In this document: piece by piece, positions 53,641 through 63,928 of the stretch
Numbering within the stretch: the stretch's first letter is position 1
Layout of the letters: every line of letters begins with the position of its first letter
Assembly (NCBI RefSeq): GCF_004168365.1
Contig: NZ_CP035704.1
Coordinates: 558,001-622,000, forward strand
From: Pseudolysobacter antarcticus
Lineage (GTDB): Bacteria > Pseudomonadota > Gammaproteobacteria > Xanthomonadales > Rhodanobacteraceae
DNA: 64,000 nt
Direction: 5' to 3'
Notes under the pieces: generated by a model
Databases searched by the model: none
Told to the model about the DNA's origin: nothing
The model's input: the letters and a program-made list of their open reading frames with translations, nothing else
Translations under genes and position numbers: made by a program

Positions 53641-55017
53641 ATGCGCGGCATGATTTTCATGCTCGGATTTCTCTGGATGGCATCGGCACACGCGGTTGCC
53701 ACGCAACCGGTGCATTACGGTTTGTTCGGTGATGTGCATGTCGCGATGCCGAGCGGCGAAGTCAGACGCAGCGTCATGTTGATCTCCGATCGCGATGGCT
53801 GGAGCGCGCGCAGTGAAGCGCTCGCGCAGGCGCTGAGCGACGATGGCGCGCTGGTGATGGGAATCGATCTGCCGGTCTATCTGAAGCAGCTGTATTCGAT
53901 CAAGAACAAATGTGCGTATCCGTCCGGCCACTTCGAGGAACTCAGCGACTGGATGCAGCGGCATCAGGGCTTGGCCAACTTCACCAATCCGTTGCTGGTC
54001 GGCGATGGCGCCGGCGCAACCTTTGCGTATGCGGTCGCGGCGCAGGCGCCGGCGGGTACATTCAGCGGACTCGCCACGCTCGGTTGGGACAGCGATTTTC
54101 GCGCGCGGAGTTCGATCTGTGTCGGTGATGCCGGAGCGATGACCAAGGCCGACGGCGTGCGCGGCTGGCGCATCGTGCCGGTCAAAAAACTGCCGCCGCC
54201 GTGGTTGCCGCAGCCGTATGCGCCGGGTGCGCGCGTGACCGGCATACGCGAAAAAATCGGCGAGACTTTTTCGGCCTTGTCGCACTTCAGGCATGGTGTC
54301 AACGCCATGTCCGCAAAGGCCGCTGCAGAACTGTTTGCGATGCAGGTTGCGGCATGGCAAGACAAACATACCGCTTCGGCGGTGTTGCCGGACGATGTCG
54401 CCGATCTGCCGCTGGTCGAGGTGCCGCATCAGGGCAATTTTGCCGGTCGGGTCGCGATCATTTTATCGGGCGATGGCGGCTGGGCCGGTCTCGATATCGC
54501 GGTCGCCGAGCAGATGGCACAGCGTGGCATCGATGTGATCGGTCTGAGCACGATCAAGTTTTTCTGGCATACGCGCAAACCCGAAGAAGCTGCCGATGCG
54601 TTGACGCGCATCGTCCAGCATTACGGTGAAACCCGGCCCGGCGCGGATTTTGTGGTGATCGGATATTCGTTCGGCGCGAGTCTGGCGCCGGTGGTGATCA
54701 ATCGTGCGCCGCTGGAAATCCAGAATCGCATCAGCGCGCAAGTGCTGATTTCACCCGATGCCGAAGCGGTGTTCGAGGTGAAAGTCGGCGACTGGTTTGG
54801 CAGCGCACATCACGACGGTTCGATTCCGCTCGCACCGGAAATCGCCAAGAGCAAAGTGCGCGTGATCTGCGTGCGCGGCAAGGACGAAGGCGCGGATTCA
54901 TTCTGCGCACAACTCGCCGGCAAGCCGAAAGTCAGCATCCTCGAATTGCCCGGCGGGCACCATTACGATGGCGATTACGACGGGCTCGGCTTGGCGATAT
55001 TCAACGCCTTGAAATAA
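53641..55017 (+). CDS. AcvB/VirJ-type periplasmic lipase
   Basis: From ATG 53641 the protein has 458 residues and a signal peptide (MRGMIFMLGFLWMASAHA). A C-terminal VirJ domain has VAIILSGDGGWAGLDIAVAEQM and the nucleophile elbow VVIGYSFGAS (Ser), with a later GGHHYDGDY for the His. In Agrobacterium, AcvB hydrolyses lysyl-phosphatidylglycerol made by an MprF-type enzyme. An mprF gene faces this one in a convergent pair, 33 bases between stops. A matching role here is inference. The open frame from 53557 adds residues not like a signal. Confidence 0.85.
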   Translation: MRGMIFMLGFLWMASAHAVATQPVHYGLFGDVHVAMPSGEVRRSVMLISDRDGWSARSEALAQALSDDGALVMGIDLPVYLKQLYSIKNKCAYPSGHFEELSDWMQRHQGLANFTNPLLVGDGAGATFAYAVAAQAPAGTFSGLATLGWDSDFRARSSICVGDAGAMTKADGVRGWRIVPVKKLPPPWLPQPYAPGARVTGIREKIGETFSALSHFRHGVNAMSAKAAAELFAMQVAAWQDKHTASAVLPDDVADLPLVEVPHQGNFAGRVAIILSGDGGWAGLDIAVAEQMAQRGIDVIGLSTIKFFWHTRKPEEAADALTRIVQHYGETRPGADFVVIGYSFGASLAPVVINRAPLEIQNRISAQVLISPDAEAVFEVKVGDWFGSAHHDGSIPLAPEIAKSKVRVICVRGKDEGADSFCAQLAGKPKVSILELPGGHHYDGDYDGLGLAIFNALK

Positions 55018-55050
55018 CCCGCAGCGCGCAATTCTGTTGCAGAAAACCGC

Positions 55051-57693
55051 TCAGAATTTTTTCAAGCGCAGCCAGCGCGGATAACCGCCATCGACCAGCG
55101 CCGCGATGTCGATCAGCAAACTCGGTACCCATACGCCGCGTGGATATGCCAGATACGCGCCGACCCATTGCGGCGCGAATTTTTCCTTGTAACGACGCAG
55201 GCCCTGATAGTTGTAGAGCTTGTTGCCGTACTGAAAAGCGAGTGCGGCGAGGCGCTCGTTGATGCGCGCATACGGGTTGTCGCCGACGCGCGATAGCGGT
55301 GCCATGCCGAGGCTGAACTGTTCGTAGCCCTGATCCTTGGCCCACTGCATGACGCGCGCAAACAGGAAATCCATCGTGCCGCGCGGTGCGCCGGCGACAT
55401 GCCGCATAAGATCGACGCTGGCGGTGCCGTTCGGGCCGTAGGGGCGCGACACGTTGGCAAACGCGATCAATTCACCGGCGCGGCGTACCAGCGCGAGCGG
55501 ACTCCAATTCAAATAGTCGGCCTTGAAATGACCGAGCGAAAAACTTTTTTCGCGCGCGCCTTTTTCGCTGAGCCACGCGTCGGAGACACGTTTGACTTCG
55601 GCCAGCAGCGCCGCGTCGAATGGTCCTTCGAGCATCTCGAAACTGAGTTGTTCCTTGGTCGAACGATTCACCGCCTGGCGCAGGTCTTCCCAGCGCTTGC
55701 CGATCAGGGTGAACTCTTCCAGCCGCACCAGCGCGAGTTCGCCGAGCTTGAACAAATCGAAGCCGAGGTCGTGGTAGCGGAACAAGTCGGGTTCGAGCAC
55801 TTCGTAAAACACCGGCACGCGATCTTGGCTGTCGGCGTATTTGCGGAAATCGAGGATTGCGCGCGTGATGCCTTCCTCCGGCCCGCACGGAGAACCGAGC
55901 GCGACCAGACGATCGCGTACCGCACCGTAAGCGACGATCGAATGATGATCGCGCGGCGAAAACAAATGTTTGTCGCCGACAAAACTTAGATGTGCAAATT
56001 CGCCGCCGCCGTAGGTCTGATAGATATCGCGCGCGTGTTCGAGGTCGGTCTGGGTCGGCAGCGCGAGCTTGGGCCGCTTCACCGCAAACGCCTGCCAGAT
56101 CGTGTAGATCACTACGCCGAGCAGTGCCGCCGCCGCGCCGCGCGCCATGCGCGAACTGTGTTCGCCGAAACCGAAATAGAACATGTCGAAACTGTCGTCG
56201 CCGAGCACGGCGAGCACACCGAGAGCGAAGAACACCAGCACGCACAGGATCAGGCCGCTGTACCAGCCGAGCGTGGTGGCCGAAGTCAGGCTCATCGCAC
56301 GATGGGTGAACGAGCGTTTGCGCGTGCGCAGCAGTCCGGCCACGGCGAGCAGGAACAGCGCTTCGCCGAAATGCAGACCTTTGGTGATCGCGAGCACCGA
56401 GTTGATCAAAAGCAGCCACTGCGTGAGCCGATACGCCACTCGCAGACGTCCGTCGATACCGCGGGCGAGGCCGAGCAATAACACGCCGGACAAGATGCTG
56501 AACCACGCCGAGCTTTCGACCGCGACCATCGGCAAATTTTCGCGCACAAGCTCGATATGTTCGTGCACCGATGGCAGCGCCGCCGATACCAGCTGCATCG
56601 CGCCGGCACCGAACGTCAGCACCGCGAGCAGGCGCATGCCGAGATCGGCGAACAGGCTCGCGGGTAATCCGATCACGCCGAAGATCGGATGTTCGCGCAG
56701 TCGCTCGGCGAGCCGTGACAGCCCCGGAATACGCCGCGCCAGCATGCCCGAGCCGAGGTACAAACCGCACAGCAGCGGCAACAGGTAATAGGCGATGCGG
56801 AACAGGATCAAGCCCGACAACACCGATGGCTGGTCGTAACCAGCTTCGCTCAGCGCGACCAGCATCAGGCCATCGAACACGCCGAGCCCGCCCGGAATCA
56901 TGCTCGCCAGACCGAGCACCGCGGCGCCAGTGAACGCACTCAACAGCAGGCCGGGTTTGACGTGCGCATCGCACAGATACAAACACGCGTACAACACCGC
57001 GGCGGCGAGCAGCCAGTCGATAAATGACACCAACGTGAGCTGGATTTTCAACCGCAGCGATGGCAGGGCCTGGTCGTTCGGTAGCCAACGCATGAGGGTG
57101 CGGCGCGTGGTCAGGAAAAAATACAGCGGCAGATACAGCGCGACACCGGTCAGCACGATGATCGCGATCAAACGCTGGAATTCGCTGCCGGTGATCGGCA
57201 GATAACTGGTGGCCAAAGTGATGATGACCATCAGGCTGAGACCCAGCCAGAGCGTGAGCACCTGCATGCCGATCAGTGCCGCAGTGCGGCTGAGGTCGAT
57301 GCGCAACGAGTTCAAGCCGAGCAGGCGCACGCCCGAGCCGACCGCGCCGGAGAGGTTCAGCGTATTCGCCATACTGTTTGCGACAAAAGCCAGACGCATG
57401 ACTTCTCGCGTGGATATTTTCAGGCCGAGCCAGCGCGCGATCAGCAGATCGACCAGGCCGGTGATGGTGACGCCGAACAGCGCGAGCGCGGCGATGCCGA
57501 GTGCAGGCAGCGTCGGCACCGCGAGCAAGGTGCTCTGCATGTTGACGCGATCGAAGCTGTCGAATTCGTGCCACACCAGCCACGCCGTGAGCACGAGAAA
57601 CCCGCACGGTACCATCCAGCGCAAACGCGCGAGCAGGCCGCGTGTGGCGGGCTCGTGTGCTGCGGCGGCAGATTCGGTTTGAGGTTCAGTCAT
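55051..57693 (-). CDS. mprF: Lysyl-phosphatidylglycerol synthase/flippase MprF
   Basis: MprF adds an aminoacyl group, usually lysine, to phosphatidylglycerol and moves it to the outer leaflet, giving resistance to cationic peptides. The 880-residue protein has about 12-14 N-terminal membrane segments (such as LPALGIAALALFGVTITGL) and a cytosolic DUF2156 catalytic domain beginning near YQTYGGGEFAHLSFVG, with SIVAYGAVRDRLVALG, YHDLGFDLFKLGE and GPNGTASVDLMR. Length and order fit the full two-domain form. It faces the AcvB-type gene. Confidence 0.94.
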   Translation of the reverse strand: MTEPQTESAAAAHEPATRGLLARLRWMVPCGFLVLTAWLVWHEFDSFDRVNMQSTLLAVPTLPALGIAALALFGVTITGLVDLLIARWLGLKISTREVMRLAFVANSMANTLNLSGAVGSGVRLLGLNSLRIDLSRTAALIGMQVLTLWLGLSLMVIITLATSYLPITGSEFQRLIAIIVLTGVALYLPLYFFLTTRRTLMRWLPNDQALPSLRLKIQLTLVSFIDWLLAAAVLYACLYLCDAHVKPGLLLSAFTGAAVLGLASMIPGGLGVFDGLMLVALSEAGYDQPSVLSGLILFRIAYYLLPLLCGLYLGSGMLARRIPGLSRLAERLREHPIFGVIGLPASLFADLGMRLLAVLTFGAGAMQLVSAALPSVHEHIELVRENLPMVAVESSAWFSILSGVLLLGLARGIDGRLRVAYRLTQWLLLINSVLAITKGLHFGEALFLLAVAGLLRTRKRSFTHRAMSLTSATTLGWYSGLILCVLVFFALGVLAVLGDDSFDMFYFGFGEHSSRMARGAAAALLGVVIYTIWQAFAVKRPKLALPTQTDLEHARDIYQTYGGGEFAHLSFVGDKHLFSPRDHHSIVAYGAVRDRLVALGSPCGPEEGITRAILDFRKYADSQDRVPVFYEVLEPDLFRYHDLGFDLFKLGELALVRLEEFTLIGKRWEDLRQAVNRSTKEQLSFEMLEGPFDAALLAEVKRVSDAWLSEKGAREKSFSLGHFKADYLNWSPLALVRRAGELIAFANVSRPYGPNGTASVDLMRHVAGAPRGTMDFLFARVMQWAKDQGYEQFSLGMAPLSRVGDNPYARINERLAALAFQYGNKLYNYQGLRRYKEKFAPQWVGAYLAYPRGVWVPSLLIDIAALVDGGYPRWLRLKKF

Positions 57694-57794
57694 GAGGTCG
57701 TGAGTGAATATTCAAGGCGCATCTGCTCGCCAGGCCGGCCAATTCCTGGCACCGAATTACTGCATGCGATGTGATGCATGAGTGCAGCAATGTA

Positions 57795-58268
57795 TCAAGG
57801 TTTCTTGTCGGGCGTGTTGGGCAAGCGGACAAATTCGAGCGTGTTTTTGCCGGGTTGCTGGCCGAGATCGAGCTGCATGCGATACCACTTGTCCTCGTGC
57901 GCAAAATTCGCCTTGGCGGTGATACGTGTGCTGCCGGGCGTGCTCGTGCAGGCAATTTCAGAGAGCGTGATTTCGGCGTGGTCGGCATTGATTTCTGCGA
58001 GCGCAGCGGTGTCGATGGCGTGGGTTTCCGAGGTCTGGAAATCGTAATTGCTCATCCATTGCACGTACAGATACGACTGCGCGAATTGATACGCTTCGAC
58101 GATGCGGAAAAACCCATGCAGGTTCTCGTGGTGCCAGTTTCCGCATGAAACGACATGACGAATCTGGCTCGGATGCTTGTCAAAAAAATACGCAAAATCC
58201 GGTTCCACGGCGTGCGCCGCGAACGTCGCGGCCAGACCAGCCAGCAACGTGGTGATACGAAAAAACAT
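57795..58268 (-). CDS. Secreted protein of unknown function
   Basis: From ATG 58268, with AGGGG 9 bases before, the 157-residue protein has a signal peptide (FFRITTLLAGLAATFAAHA). The mature protein has VVSCGNWHHENLHGFFRIVEAYQFAQSYLYVQWM (in part), with a conserved-looking Cys and a W-H-H. No family is recognised. It follows cydX on the same strand, separated by 100 bases. Confidence 0.6.
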   Translation of the reverse strand: MFFRITTLLAGLAATFAAHAVEPDFAYFFDKHPSQIRHVVSCGNWHHENLHGFFRIVEAYQFAQSYLYVQWMSNYDFQTSETHAIDTAALAEINADHAEITLSEIACTSTPGSTRITAKANFAHEDKWYRMQLDLGQQPGKNTLEFVRLPNTPDKKP

Positions 58269-58368
58269 TGCAAAATCCCCTGATGACACACTCTTGCAGC
58301 CGCCATCATGCCTGAAATCGCTGCGAAAGGCTGCGCAGCGGGTCAGCAATCCGAGGCTGAGACTGGCT

Positions 58369-58500
58369 TCAGGCTTGGTCGGCGGGTTTTATCGGCGTAA
58401 CTGCGGCCTGATCGCGCGAGTGCACTTCGTACCACATCGCATTGAGGATCGCGAAAGCGCAGGCGAGGCCGATACCGAGGATCCAGGTGAAATACCACAT
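58369..58500 (-). CDS. cydX: Cytochrome bd oxidase small subunit CydX
   Basis: The 43-residue protein begins MWYFTWILGIGLACAFAILN and has AMWYEVHSRDQ. This is the CydX pattern: M-W-Y-F-x-W-I-L-G with a single helix. CydX stabilises CydAB and its haems. The start ATG 58500 has AGGAG 8 bases upstream. In normal loci it directly follows cydB; here an IS200-type element separates it by 665 bases, so its transcription may be cut from that of cydAB. Confidence 0.9.
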   Translation of the reverse strand: MWYFTWILGIGLACAFAILNAMWYEVHSRDQAAVTPIKPADQA

Positions 58501-58530
58501 GAGCGCAACTCCTAAACCAATAAGGGAGAT

Positions 58531-59163
58531 CCCCCGGCTATGCCGGGGTGGCAGTAACAGTTTGACAATTCCGGGAGTCCATCGAAGAAACTCCGTTCGT
58601 GAGCCGCCAAGCACATGAACGGAGAATCCCGATGGACGAGTACGAAAGCCTAAGTCACACGAAATGGGAGTGCAAATACCATATCGTGTTTATACCGAAG
58701 TTTCGCAGGAAGAGTTTGTATGGAGATTTGCGTCGGCATCTGGGGGAGGTGTTCCGTCAGTTGGCAGGGCAACGCGAGAGCCGAATAGAAGAAGGGCATT
58801 TGATGTCAGATCACGTGCACATGCTGATTGCGATACCGCCGAAGTATGCGGTGTCGCAAGTGGTGGGGTATATCAAAGGCAAGAGCGCGATCCATCTGGC
58901 GCGGACGTATGGCGAGCGGAAACGAAATTTCACGGGGCAACATTTCTGGGCTCGAGGGTACTTCGTATCAACGGTGGGTCGAGACGAAGCGCAGATACGA
59001 GCGTACATACAGAACTAGGAGCATGAAGATCGCCGACTGGAACAGTTGAATCTGTGGCGTTAACCGGCACCACAAGGTGCCACTGAAACTGGGGACGCGT
59101 TAGCGCCCCCGATTAGCCGCTTTGAGCGGCTCACACAATAAAGCCCCCGGCTTTGCCGGGGGA
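58531..59163 (+). mobile_element. IS200-type element between cydB and cydX
   Basis: The edges hold inverted hairpins of the REP type: CCCCCGGC-TAT-GCCGGGG at 58531-58548 and CCCCCGGC-TTT-GCCGGGGG at 59145-59162. Within are a transposase gene and two smaller hairpins near the 3' end (GGCACCACAAGGTGCC and GCCGCTTTGAGCGGC). The exact ends are not fixed because IS200 elements make no duplication. The 59.15 kb hairpin could also be the cydB terminator. Confidence 0.65.
58632..59063 (+). pseudogene. tnpA: IS200-family TnpA transposase with amber codon
   Basis: This Y1-type transposase starts MDEYESLSHTKWECKYHIVF and has the metal motif SDHVHMLIAIP (HUH) and catalytic Tyr region AQIRAYIQ. A TAG at 59016-59018 breaks the frame after YIQN; the next 14 codons (EHEDRRLEQLNLWR) encode the usual C-terminus of the family before a TAA. 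So one nonsense change removes the tail. All catalytic parts come before it, so partial activity is possible. It lies on the strand opposite to the cyd genes. Confidence 0.88.
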
Positions 59164-59166
59164 TAT

Positions 59167-60300
59167 TTACTGAATCGAATGCGAGGCGCGAATATGCGCA
59201 AGCGTCACGCGCCCGCGCAGGACGCGATAGACCCAGGTTGTGTAAGCCAGCACGATCGGCAACAACAGCACCACGCAGATCAGCATGTTCGACAATGTGG
59301 CTTGGCTGGAGGAGGCGTCCCACACCGTCAGGCTGCTGCGCGGATCGGTGCTGGATGGAATCAGGAACGGAAACAGCGCGCAACCCGCGCTGAAAATCGT
59401 GCCCGCGACAACCACGCCGCTGGCGATGAACGCGCTGCCGTAACGATGTTTGGCGAGCAGTGCGAGCAATGCGAGTGTTGCGCCAATTGCCGCGATCGGC
59501 GCAAGCCAGAACACCGGATGCAGCGCATGACTGGCAAACCACGAACCCTGCATCGCTACCTGTTTGAGCAACGGATTCGAGACACCTGCATGCGCCGCCG
59601 TTGAGGTGATCGCATAACCCGGCACGCCGATCGCGAGCCAGATTCCAGCGATCACATACAGCGCAAGAAATACCAGCGCAAGAAGCTGTGCGGTGCGACG
59701 CGCGCGAGCCGCGATCAATTCATCGGCCTTGAGCGCGGCATAGGTTGCGCCGTGCATCAGCAGCAAGGTCACGCTGACCAGTCCACACCACAACGCGAAC
59801 GGCGTGAACAACGCGAAAAAGCTGCCGCTGTAAGTCATGCGCATGCTGTCGTCCAACTGGAACGGCAGGCCGAGAAACAGATTGCCGAAGGCGACGCCAC
59901 ATACCAGCGGAATGACCACACCGCTGAAGGTGATGACCCAGTCCCACAGATTGCGCCAGCGTGCATCCGGCATCTTGTTGCGAAAACCGAAACCGACCGG
60001 ACGCAGGATAAACGCCGCGAGCAACAGCATGATCGCGAGATACAAACCCGAGAACGAAACCGCATACACCATCGGCCACGCTGCGAACGCCGCGCCGCCG
60101 CCGAGCACGAACCAGACCTGATTGCCCTCCCAGACCGGCTCGACCGTTTCGAGCAGCGCGCGCCGTTCGTCGTCGTTATGCGTGAGCACGCGCAGCAGTG
60201 CTGCGACGCCGAGATCGAAACCATCCATCACCGCAAAACCGACCAGCAGAATGCCGAGCAGCAACCACCAGATCACACGCAGGGTTTCATAATCGAACAT
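59167..60300 (-). CDS. cydB: Cytochrome bd oxidase subunit II
   Basis: CydB is the second membrane subunit of the quinol oxidase. The 377-residue protein has [24 protein letters not shown] (in part), the W-E-G-N-Q-V-W motif [24 protein letters not shown] (in part) and about eight helices. Family length is normal. It begins 17 bases after cydA and continues the cydP-cydA-cydB transcript. Then it is followed by a hairpin and the IS200-type element before cydX. Confidence 0.96.
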   Translation of the reverse strand: MFDYETLRVIWWLLLGILLVGFAVMDGFDLGVAALLRVLTHNDDERRALLETVEPVWEGNQVWFVLGGGAAFAAWPMVYAVSFSGLYLAIMLLLAAFILRPVGFGFRNKMPDARWRNLWDWVITFSGVVIPLVCGVAFGNLFLGLPFQLDDSMRMTYSGSFFALFTPFALWCGLVSVTLLLMHGATYAALKADELIAARARRTAQLLALVFLALYVIAGIWLAIGVPGYAITSTAAHAGVSNPLLKQVAMQGSWFASHALHPVFWLAPIAAIGATLALLALLAKHRYGSAFIASGVVVAGTIFSAGCALFPFLIPSSTDPRSSLTVWDASSSQATLSNMLICVVLLLPIVLAYTTWVYRVLRGRVTLAHIRASHSIQ

Positions 60301-60317
60301 GTTCTCTCTCCGGCGAA

Positions 60318-61889
60318 TTAATACGCGGTGATCGGCGCGGATGAACGTGGTTCATCGTCGTTCCACATTCCTAGTCCATCTGGACCGCTGCGCGCGTATT
60401 TCAGCATCAGCACGACATCGACAACCGCGAGCGTGGTGTAGAAAACCACGAAGCCGATCAGGCTCGTGAGTACTTGTCCGGCGCTGACCGAGGACACGCC
60501 GAGCGCGGTTGGCAGCACGCCTTCGATCGCCCACGGCTGGCGCCCATATTCGGCGACGATCCAGCCGAGTTCAGTGGAAATCCACGGCAGCGGCAAGCTG
60601 TAGAACGCCAGTCGCAGATACCAGCGATGTTTCTGCAGCTGCCGTTTCGAAGCCAGCCAGAACGATAGCGCGAACAGGCCGATGAAATAGATGCCCAGTC
60701 CGACCATGATGCGGAACGACCAGAAAATCACCGGCACATTTGGGATCGTGCTGTCGGCCGCGGCGGTGATTTGTTGTGGTGTTGCCTTGGCCGGATCGTC
60801 GATGAATTTTTTCAGCAGCAGCGCATAACCGAGATCGCCCTTGTGCGCATCGAACGCGGCATGGGCGGCGGCATCGTCGGGATTCTTGCGTAGTGTTTGC
60901 ATCGCCGAATACGCGATCACGCCATCGTTGATGCGCACCTCGGCGCGTTTGACCAGATCATTGATGCCCGGCAACACGGTATCGAACGAGCGCGTGCCGA
61001 TGATCCCCATGACCCACGGAATCTGGATCGCCGCATGCGTGGTGCGCGTCGCCATGTCGGGTAATCCGAACAACGTGAACGAAGCCGGCGCGGGTTCGGT
61101 TTCCCACATCGCCTCGATCGCGGCGAGTTTCATTTTCTGGTTTTCCGAAACGGTGTAGCCCGATTCATCACCGAGCACGACCACCGACAATGCCGAGGCC
61201 AAGCCGAAACTCGCCGCCACCGTCATCGAGCGTTTCGCGAAATCGATATTGCGCCCGCGCAGCAGATACCACGCGCTGATCGAGAGCACGAACATCGAGC
61301 CGATCACGTAACCCGCGCTTACGGTGTGCACAAATTTCGATTGCGCAACCGGATTGAAAAACACTTCCTTGAGCGAGGTGACTTCCATGCGCATCGTCGC
61401 GAGATTGAACTCCGCGCCGACCGGATTCTGCATCCACGCATTCGCGATCAAGATCCACAATGCCGACAGATTGGTGCCGAGCGCGAGGATCCACGTGCAG
61501 CTCATGTGCTGCACGCGCGAGAGTTTTTCCCAGCCGAAAAAGAACAGCCCGACAAACGTGGCTTCGAGAAAAAACGCCATCATGCCTTCGATTGCGAGCG
61601 GTGCGCCGAAGATGTCGCCGACGTAATGCGCGTAATACGCCCAGTTGGTGCCGAACTGGAATTCCATCGTGACGCCGGTAGCCACGCCCATCGCAAAGTT
61701 GATGCCAAACAGGATGCCCCAGAATTGCACCATGCGCTTCCACACGTCGCGCCCGGTCATCACGTACACGCTTTCCATGATCGCGAGAATCCACGACAGG
61801 CCGAGCGTGAGCGGCACGAACAGGAAGTGATACAGCGCGGTCAGCGCGAATTGCAGCCGCGACAGCGTAACGACATCAGCATCGATCAT
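60318..61889 (-). CDS. cydA: Cytochrome bd oxidase subunit I
   Basis: CydA binds the haems and oxidises quinol. From ATG 61889 ([22 protein letters not shown]) it has 523 residues and nine helices, as in E. coli. Visible parts include the haem-region helix [19 protein letters not shown], the long Q-loop ([23 protein letters not shown] in part) and [19 protein letters not shown]. The Q-loop length is of the long type. cydB follows after 17 bases. A terminal oxidase of this type gives low-oxygen and stress respiration. Confidence 0.97.
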   Translation of the reverse strand: MIDADVVTLSRLQFALTALYHFLFVPLTLGLSWILAIMESVYVMTGRDVWKRMVQFWGILFGINFAMGVATGVTMEFQFGTNWAYYAHYVGDIFGAPLAIEGMMAFFLEATFVGLFFFGWEKLSRVQHMSCTWILALGTNLSALWILIANAWMQNPVGAEFNLATMRMEVTSLKEVFFNPVAQSKFVHTVSAGYVIGSMFVLSISAWYLLRGRNIDFAKRSMTVAASFGLASALSVVVLGDESGYTVSENQKMKLAAIEAMWETEPAPASFTLFGLPDMATRTTHAAIQIPWVMGIIGTRSFDTVLPGINDLVKRAEVRINDGVIAYSAMQTLRKNPDDAAAHAAFDAHKGDLGYALLLKKFIDDPAKATPQQITAAADSTIPNVPVIFWSFRIMVGLGIYFIGLFALSFWLASKRQLQKHRWYLRLAFYSLPLPWISTELGWIVAEYGRQPWAIEGVLPTALGVSSVSAGQVLTSLIGFVVFYTTLAVVDVVLMLKYARSGPDGLGMWNDDEPRSSAPITAY

Positions 61890-62074
61890 TGGGATCACCG
61901 CTAGCGAAGAAAAAATAGGCAGTCATGCACCGTGTACGCGAGTCACGCAGCGAAGCGACTTCGAGCGCCAACACGGGCGTCATACAAAAGATGGGTTCTT
62001 CGACACGCCGACCACCATACGCCGTTGTGCGAACTAATGTGTGCGGTGGAATGTCGCAGTGCTGTTGCGAGCGA
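61890..62074. other. Gap between cydP and cydA
   Basis: About 180 bases with no gene. It could hold a cydA promoter or a regulatory site, but no recognised motif such as an FNR box was seen. Confidence 0.3.
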
Positions 62075-62314
62075 TCAGTGAGTTGGTGGCGGCGCCGGAT
62101 CGAGCAGTAAATGCTGGATCGCTGCGGCGCTGGCATCGGGGCGCACCGCGGGTTTCAGAAAGGCGTAATACAAACCGACCAGCAGCACGAGCTTGAGCAC
62201 GATGATTGTTGCCAGTCGCGAAAAATAAAGTCGTCCGGCGCTGGAGCGAAACCACGAGCGCGGCGTATCCGGCAGCCTGTGTGGCAATTGCGATTGAGTC
62301 TGCGACGGATTCAC
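62075..62314 (-). CDS. cydP: Putative cytochrome oxidase small subunit CydP
   Basis: This 79-residue protein has one helix (ATIIVLKLVLLVGLYYAFL) after a basic segment, then a short periplasmic tail with LLLDPAPPP. Its position just upstream of cydA, together with this shape, matches the small subunit called CydP in Lysobacterales. Whether it assembles with CydAB here is inference. It starts the cyd locus on the minus strand. Confidence 0.75.
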   Translation of the reverse strand: MNPSQTQSQLPHRLPDTPRSWFRSSAGRLYFSRLATIIVLKLVLLVGLYYAFLKPAVRPDASAAAIQHLLLDPAPPPTH

Positions 62315-62430
62315 GGAGTCATGCTACGCCAACGCGCTGGGCCGTGCGCAATACCCGCCTGCGGTATGTTGTCGCAGGCAGGTTCGTAGATCTGATTTCG
62401 ATCGATATATCAGTGCGCCATGCAATATTG

Positions 62431-63789
62431 TCAGCCGCCACCGATTGCGCTTTCTGCGATCGTGGTTTGCGTCGCGGCGAACGCATCACGCGTGAGATTT
62501 TCCGGCGCCGATTCGGTACAGACCACATCGTCTTCGATGCGCACGCCGCCGTAACGCCGGAATGCATCGACCTTGCTCCAGACAATGTCGTTGCTATGCG
62601 CGCCGTCTTTGAGTTTGGCCAGCAGCATGTCGATGAAATAGATGCCAGGTTCGATCGTCACCACTTGCCGCGGCTCCAGCGTGCGCGTCAGTCGCAGATA
62701 CGGATGCGCCGCCGGTTTGGCGATCGTGTCGCCGGCGATATTTTTCTGGAATCCGCCGACGTCGTGCACCTGCAAGCCGATGAAATGGCCGAGGCCGTGC
62801 GGGAAAAATGCACTCGAAACTCCGGACTCCACCGCACTCTCCGCGCTCATGCGGATGAAACCCTGCTGACGCAAAATTTCGGCGAGCACATGATGCGCAT
62901 GGATATGCAAATCGGGATAACTCTGGCGGGCGCGTACCTTGGCGCAGAAGTCGAGCTGCGCCGTATCCACGGCATCGATCAACTGCTGGAATTCGCTCGC
63001 GTGTGGTGCTGCATAAGTGCGCGTGATGTCGCTGGCATAACCGTGAAAACTCGCGCCGGCATCGATCAGGAACGAATGAATCTGCGCGGGTGGAAAACGC
63101 TGCTGATCGGTGTAATGCAGGATCGCACCGTGTTCGTTGATGCAGACGATATTGCCATACGGCAGTTCGTTTTCGCCCTGATGCGCGGCGGCGAGATAAG
63201 CGAGTTGGATATCGTATTCGGATTTGCCCTGATGGAATGCCGCCTCCGCCGCACGATGCGCGCGCGCGCCGAGTTTGCTCGCCACGCGCAGCATCACGAG
63301 TTCGTAATCGGTCTTGTAGGCGCGCTGGTAGTGCAGGTAGTTGACCACTGCTTCGGGATTGTTTGGCACGTAGTCGCCGAGCGTGGCCTGCGGCTCGGCG
63401 ATGATTGCGCAACGTGCGATATTTTTCGGCAGCAGCGCAATCGCATCACGACCATCGCGAATGATCTCGATATCGAAATGTTCGGCCCAATAACCACTCG
63501 GTGCTTCGGGCACGACATGCCAATAATCGTGCGGTTGCAGATAGATCAGTTTCGGCTTCGCGCCCGGCGTATACACCAGCCACGAATACGGCGCGCGCGT
63601 CACCGGCAGCCACGCCTTGAATTGCGCGCTGACCTGGTACGGATACGGCATGTCGTCGAGAAACTGGTAATGCTGCGCGCCGCTGGAAATCAGCAGGTGA
63701 TCGAATCCGCCAGCGGCGAGCGCGGCATCGGCGCGCTGCTTGAGCGTGGCGATATGGTAGGGATACAACGAGGCGAGTTGAGTTTGCAT
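62431..63789 (-). CDS. pepQ: Xaa-Pro dipeptidase
   Basis: PepQ (prolidase) splits dipeptides with C-terminal proline. The 452-residue protein has a creatinase N-terminal domain and the metal-binding motif set FLIDAGASFHGYASDITRTY, HGLGHFIGLQVHDVGG, VVTIEPGIYFIDMLL and GGVRIEDDVVCT. It ends in ATQTTIAESAIGGG. Length is normal for bacterial PepQ of the gammaproteobacterial type. It is not linked to pepP, which lies 9 kb away. Confidence 0.96.
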   Translation of the reverse strand: MQTQLASLYPYHIATLKQRADAALAAGGFDHLLISSGAQHYQFLDDMPYPYQVSAQFKAWLPVTRAPYSWLVYTPGAKPKLIYLQPHDYWHVVPEAPSGYWAEHFDIEIIRDGRDAIALLPKNIARCAIIAEPQATLGDYVPNNPEAVVNYLHYQRAYKTDYELVMLRVASKLGARAHRAAEAAFHQGKSEYDIQLAYLAAAHQGENELPYGNIVCINEHGAILHYTDQQRFPPAQIHSFLIDAGASFHGYASDITRTYAAPHASEFQQLIDAVDTAQLDFCAKVRARQSYPDLHIHAHHVLAEILRQQGFIRMSAESAVESGVSSAFFPHGLGHFIGLQVHDVGGFQKNIAGDTIAKPAAHPYLRLTRTLEPRQVVTIEPGIYFIDMLLAKLKDGAHSNDIVWSKVDAFRRYGGVRIEDDVVCTESAPENLTRDAFAATQTTIAESAIGGG

Positions 63790-63928
63790 GGGCGGAATCC
63801 GGATCGCGAGGATGCCGCATTGTGCCGTAAACAGCCGCGACCTGTCAGGCTGTCAAATACGCGATATCAGTGGTTTTCGACCAAACGGATTGCCGCTGTG
63901 TTAGTGCGGCGGCGGGATTCAGCGTGTT
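63790..63928. other. Gap, no gene seen
   Basis: About 140 bases between pepQ and a gene entering from the right. No clear terminator or promoter was found. Confidence 0.3.

Noticed and set aside
55472-57607. A 711-codon minus-strand frame inside mprF
   Set aside because: It is a shadow in another frame of mprF, Arg/Ala/His-rich and without a ribosome site.
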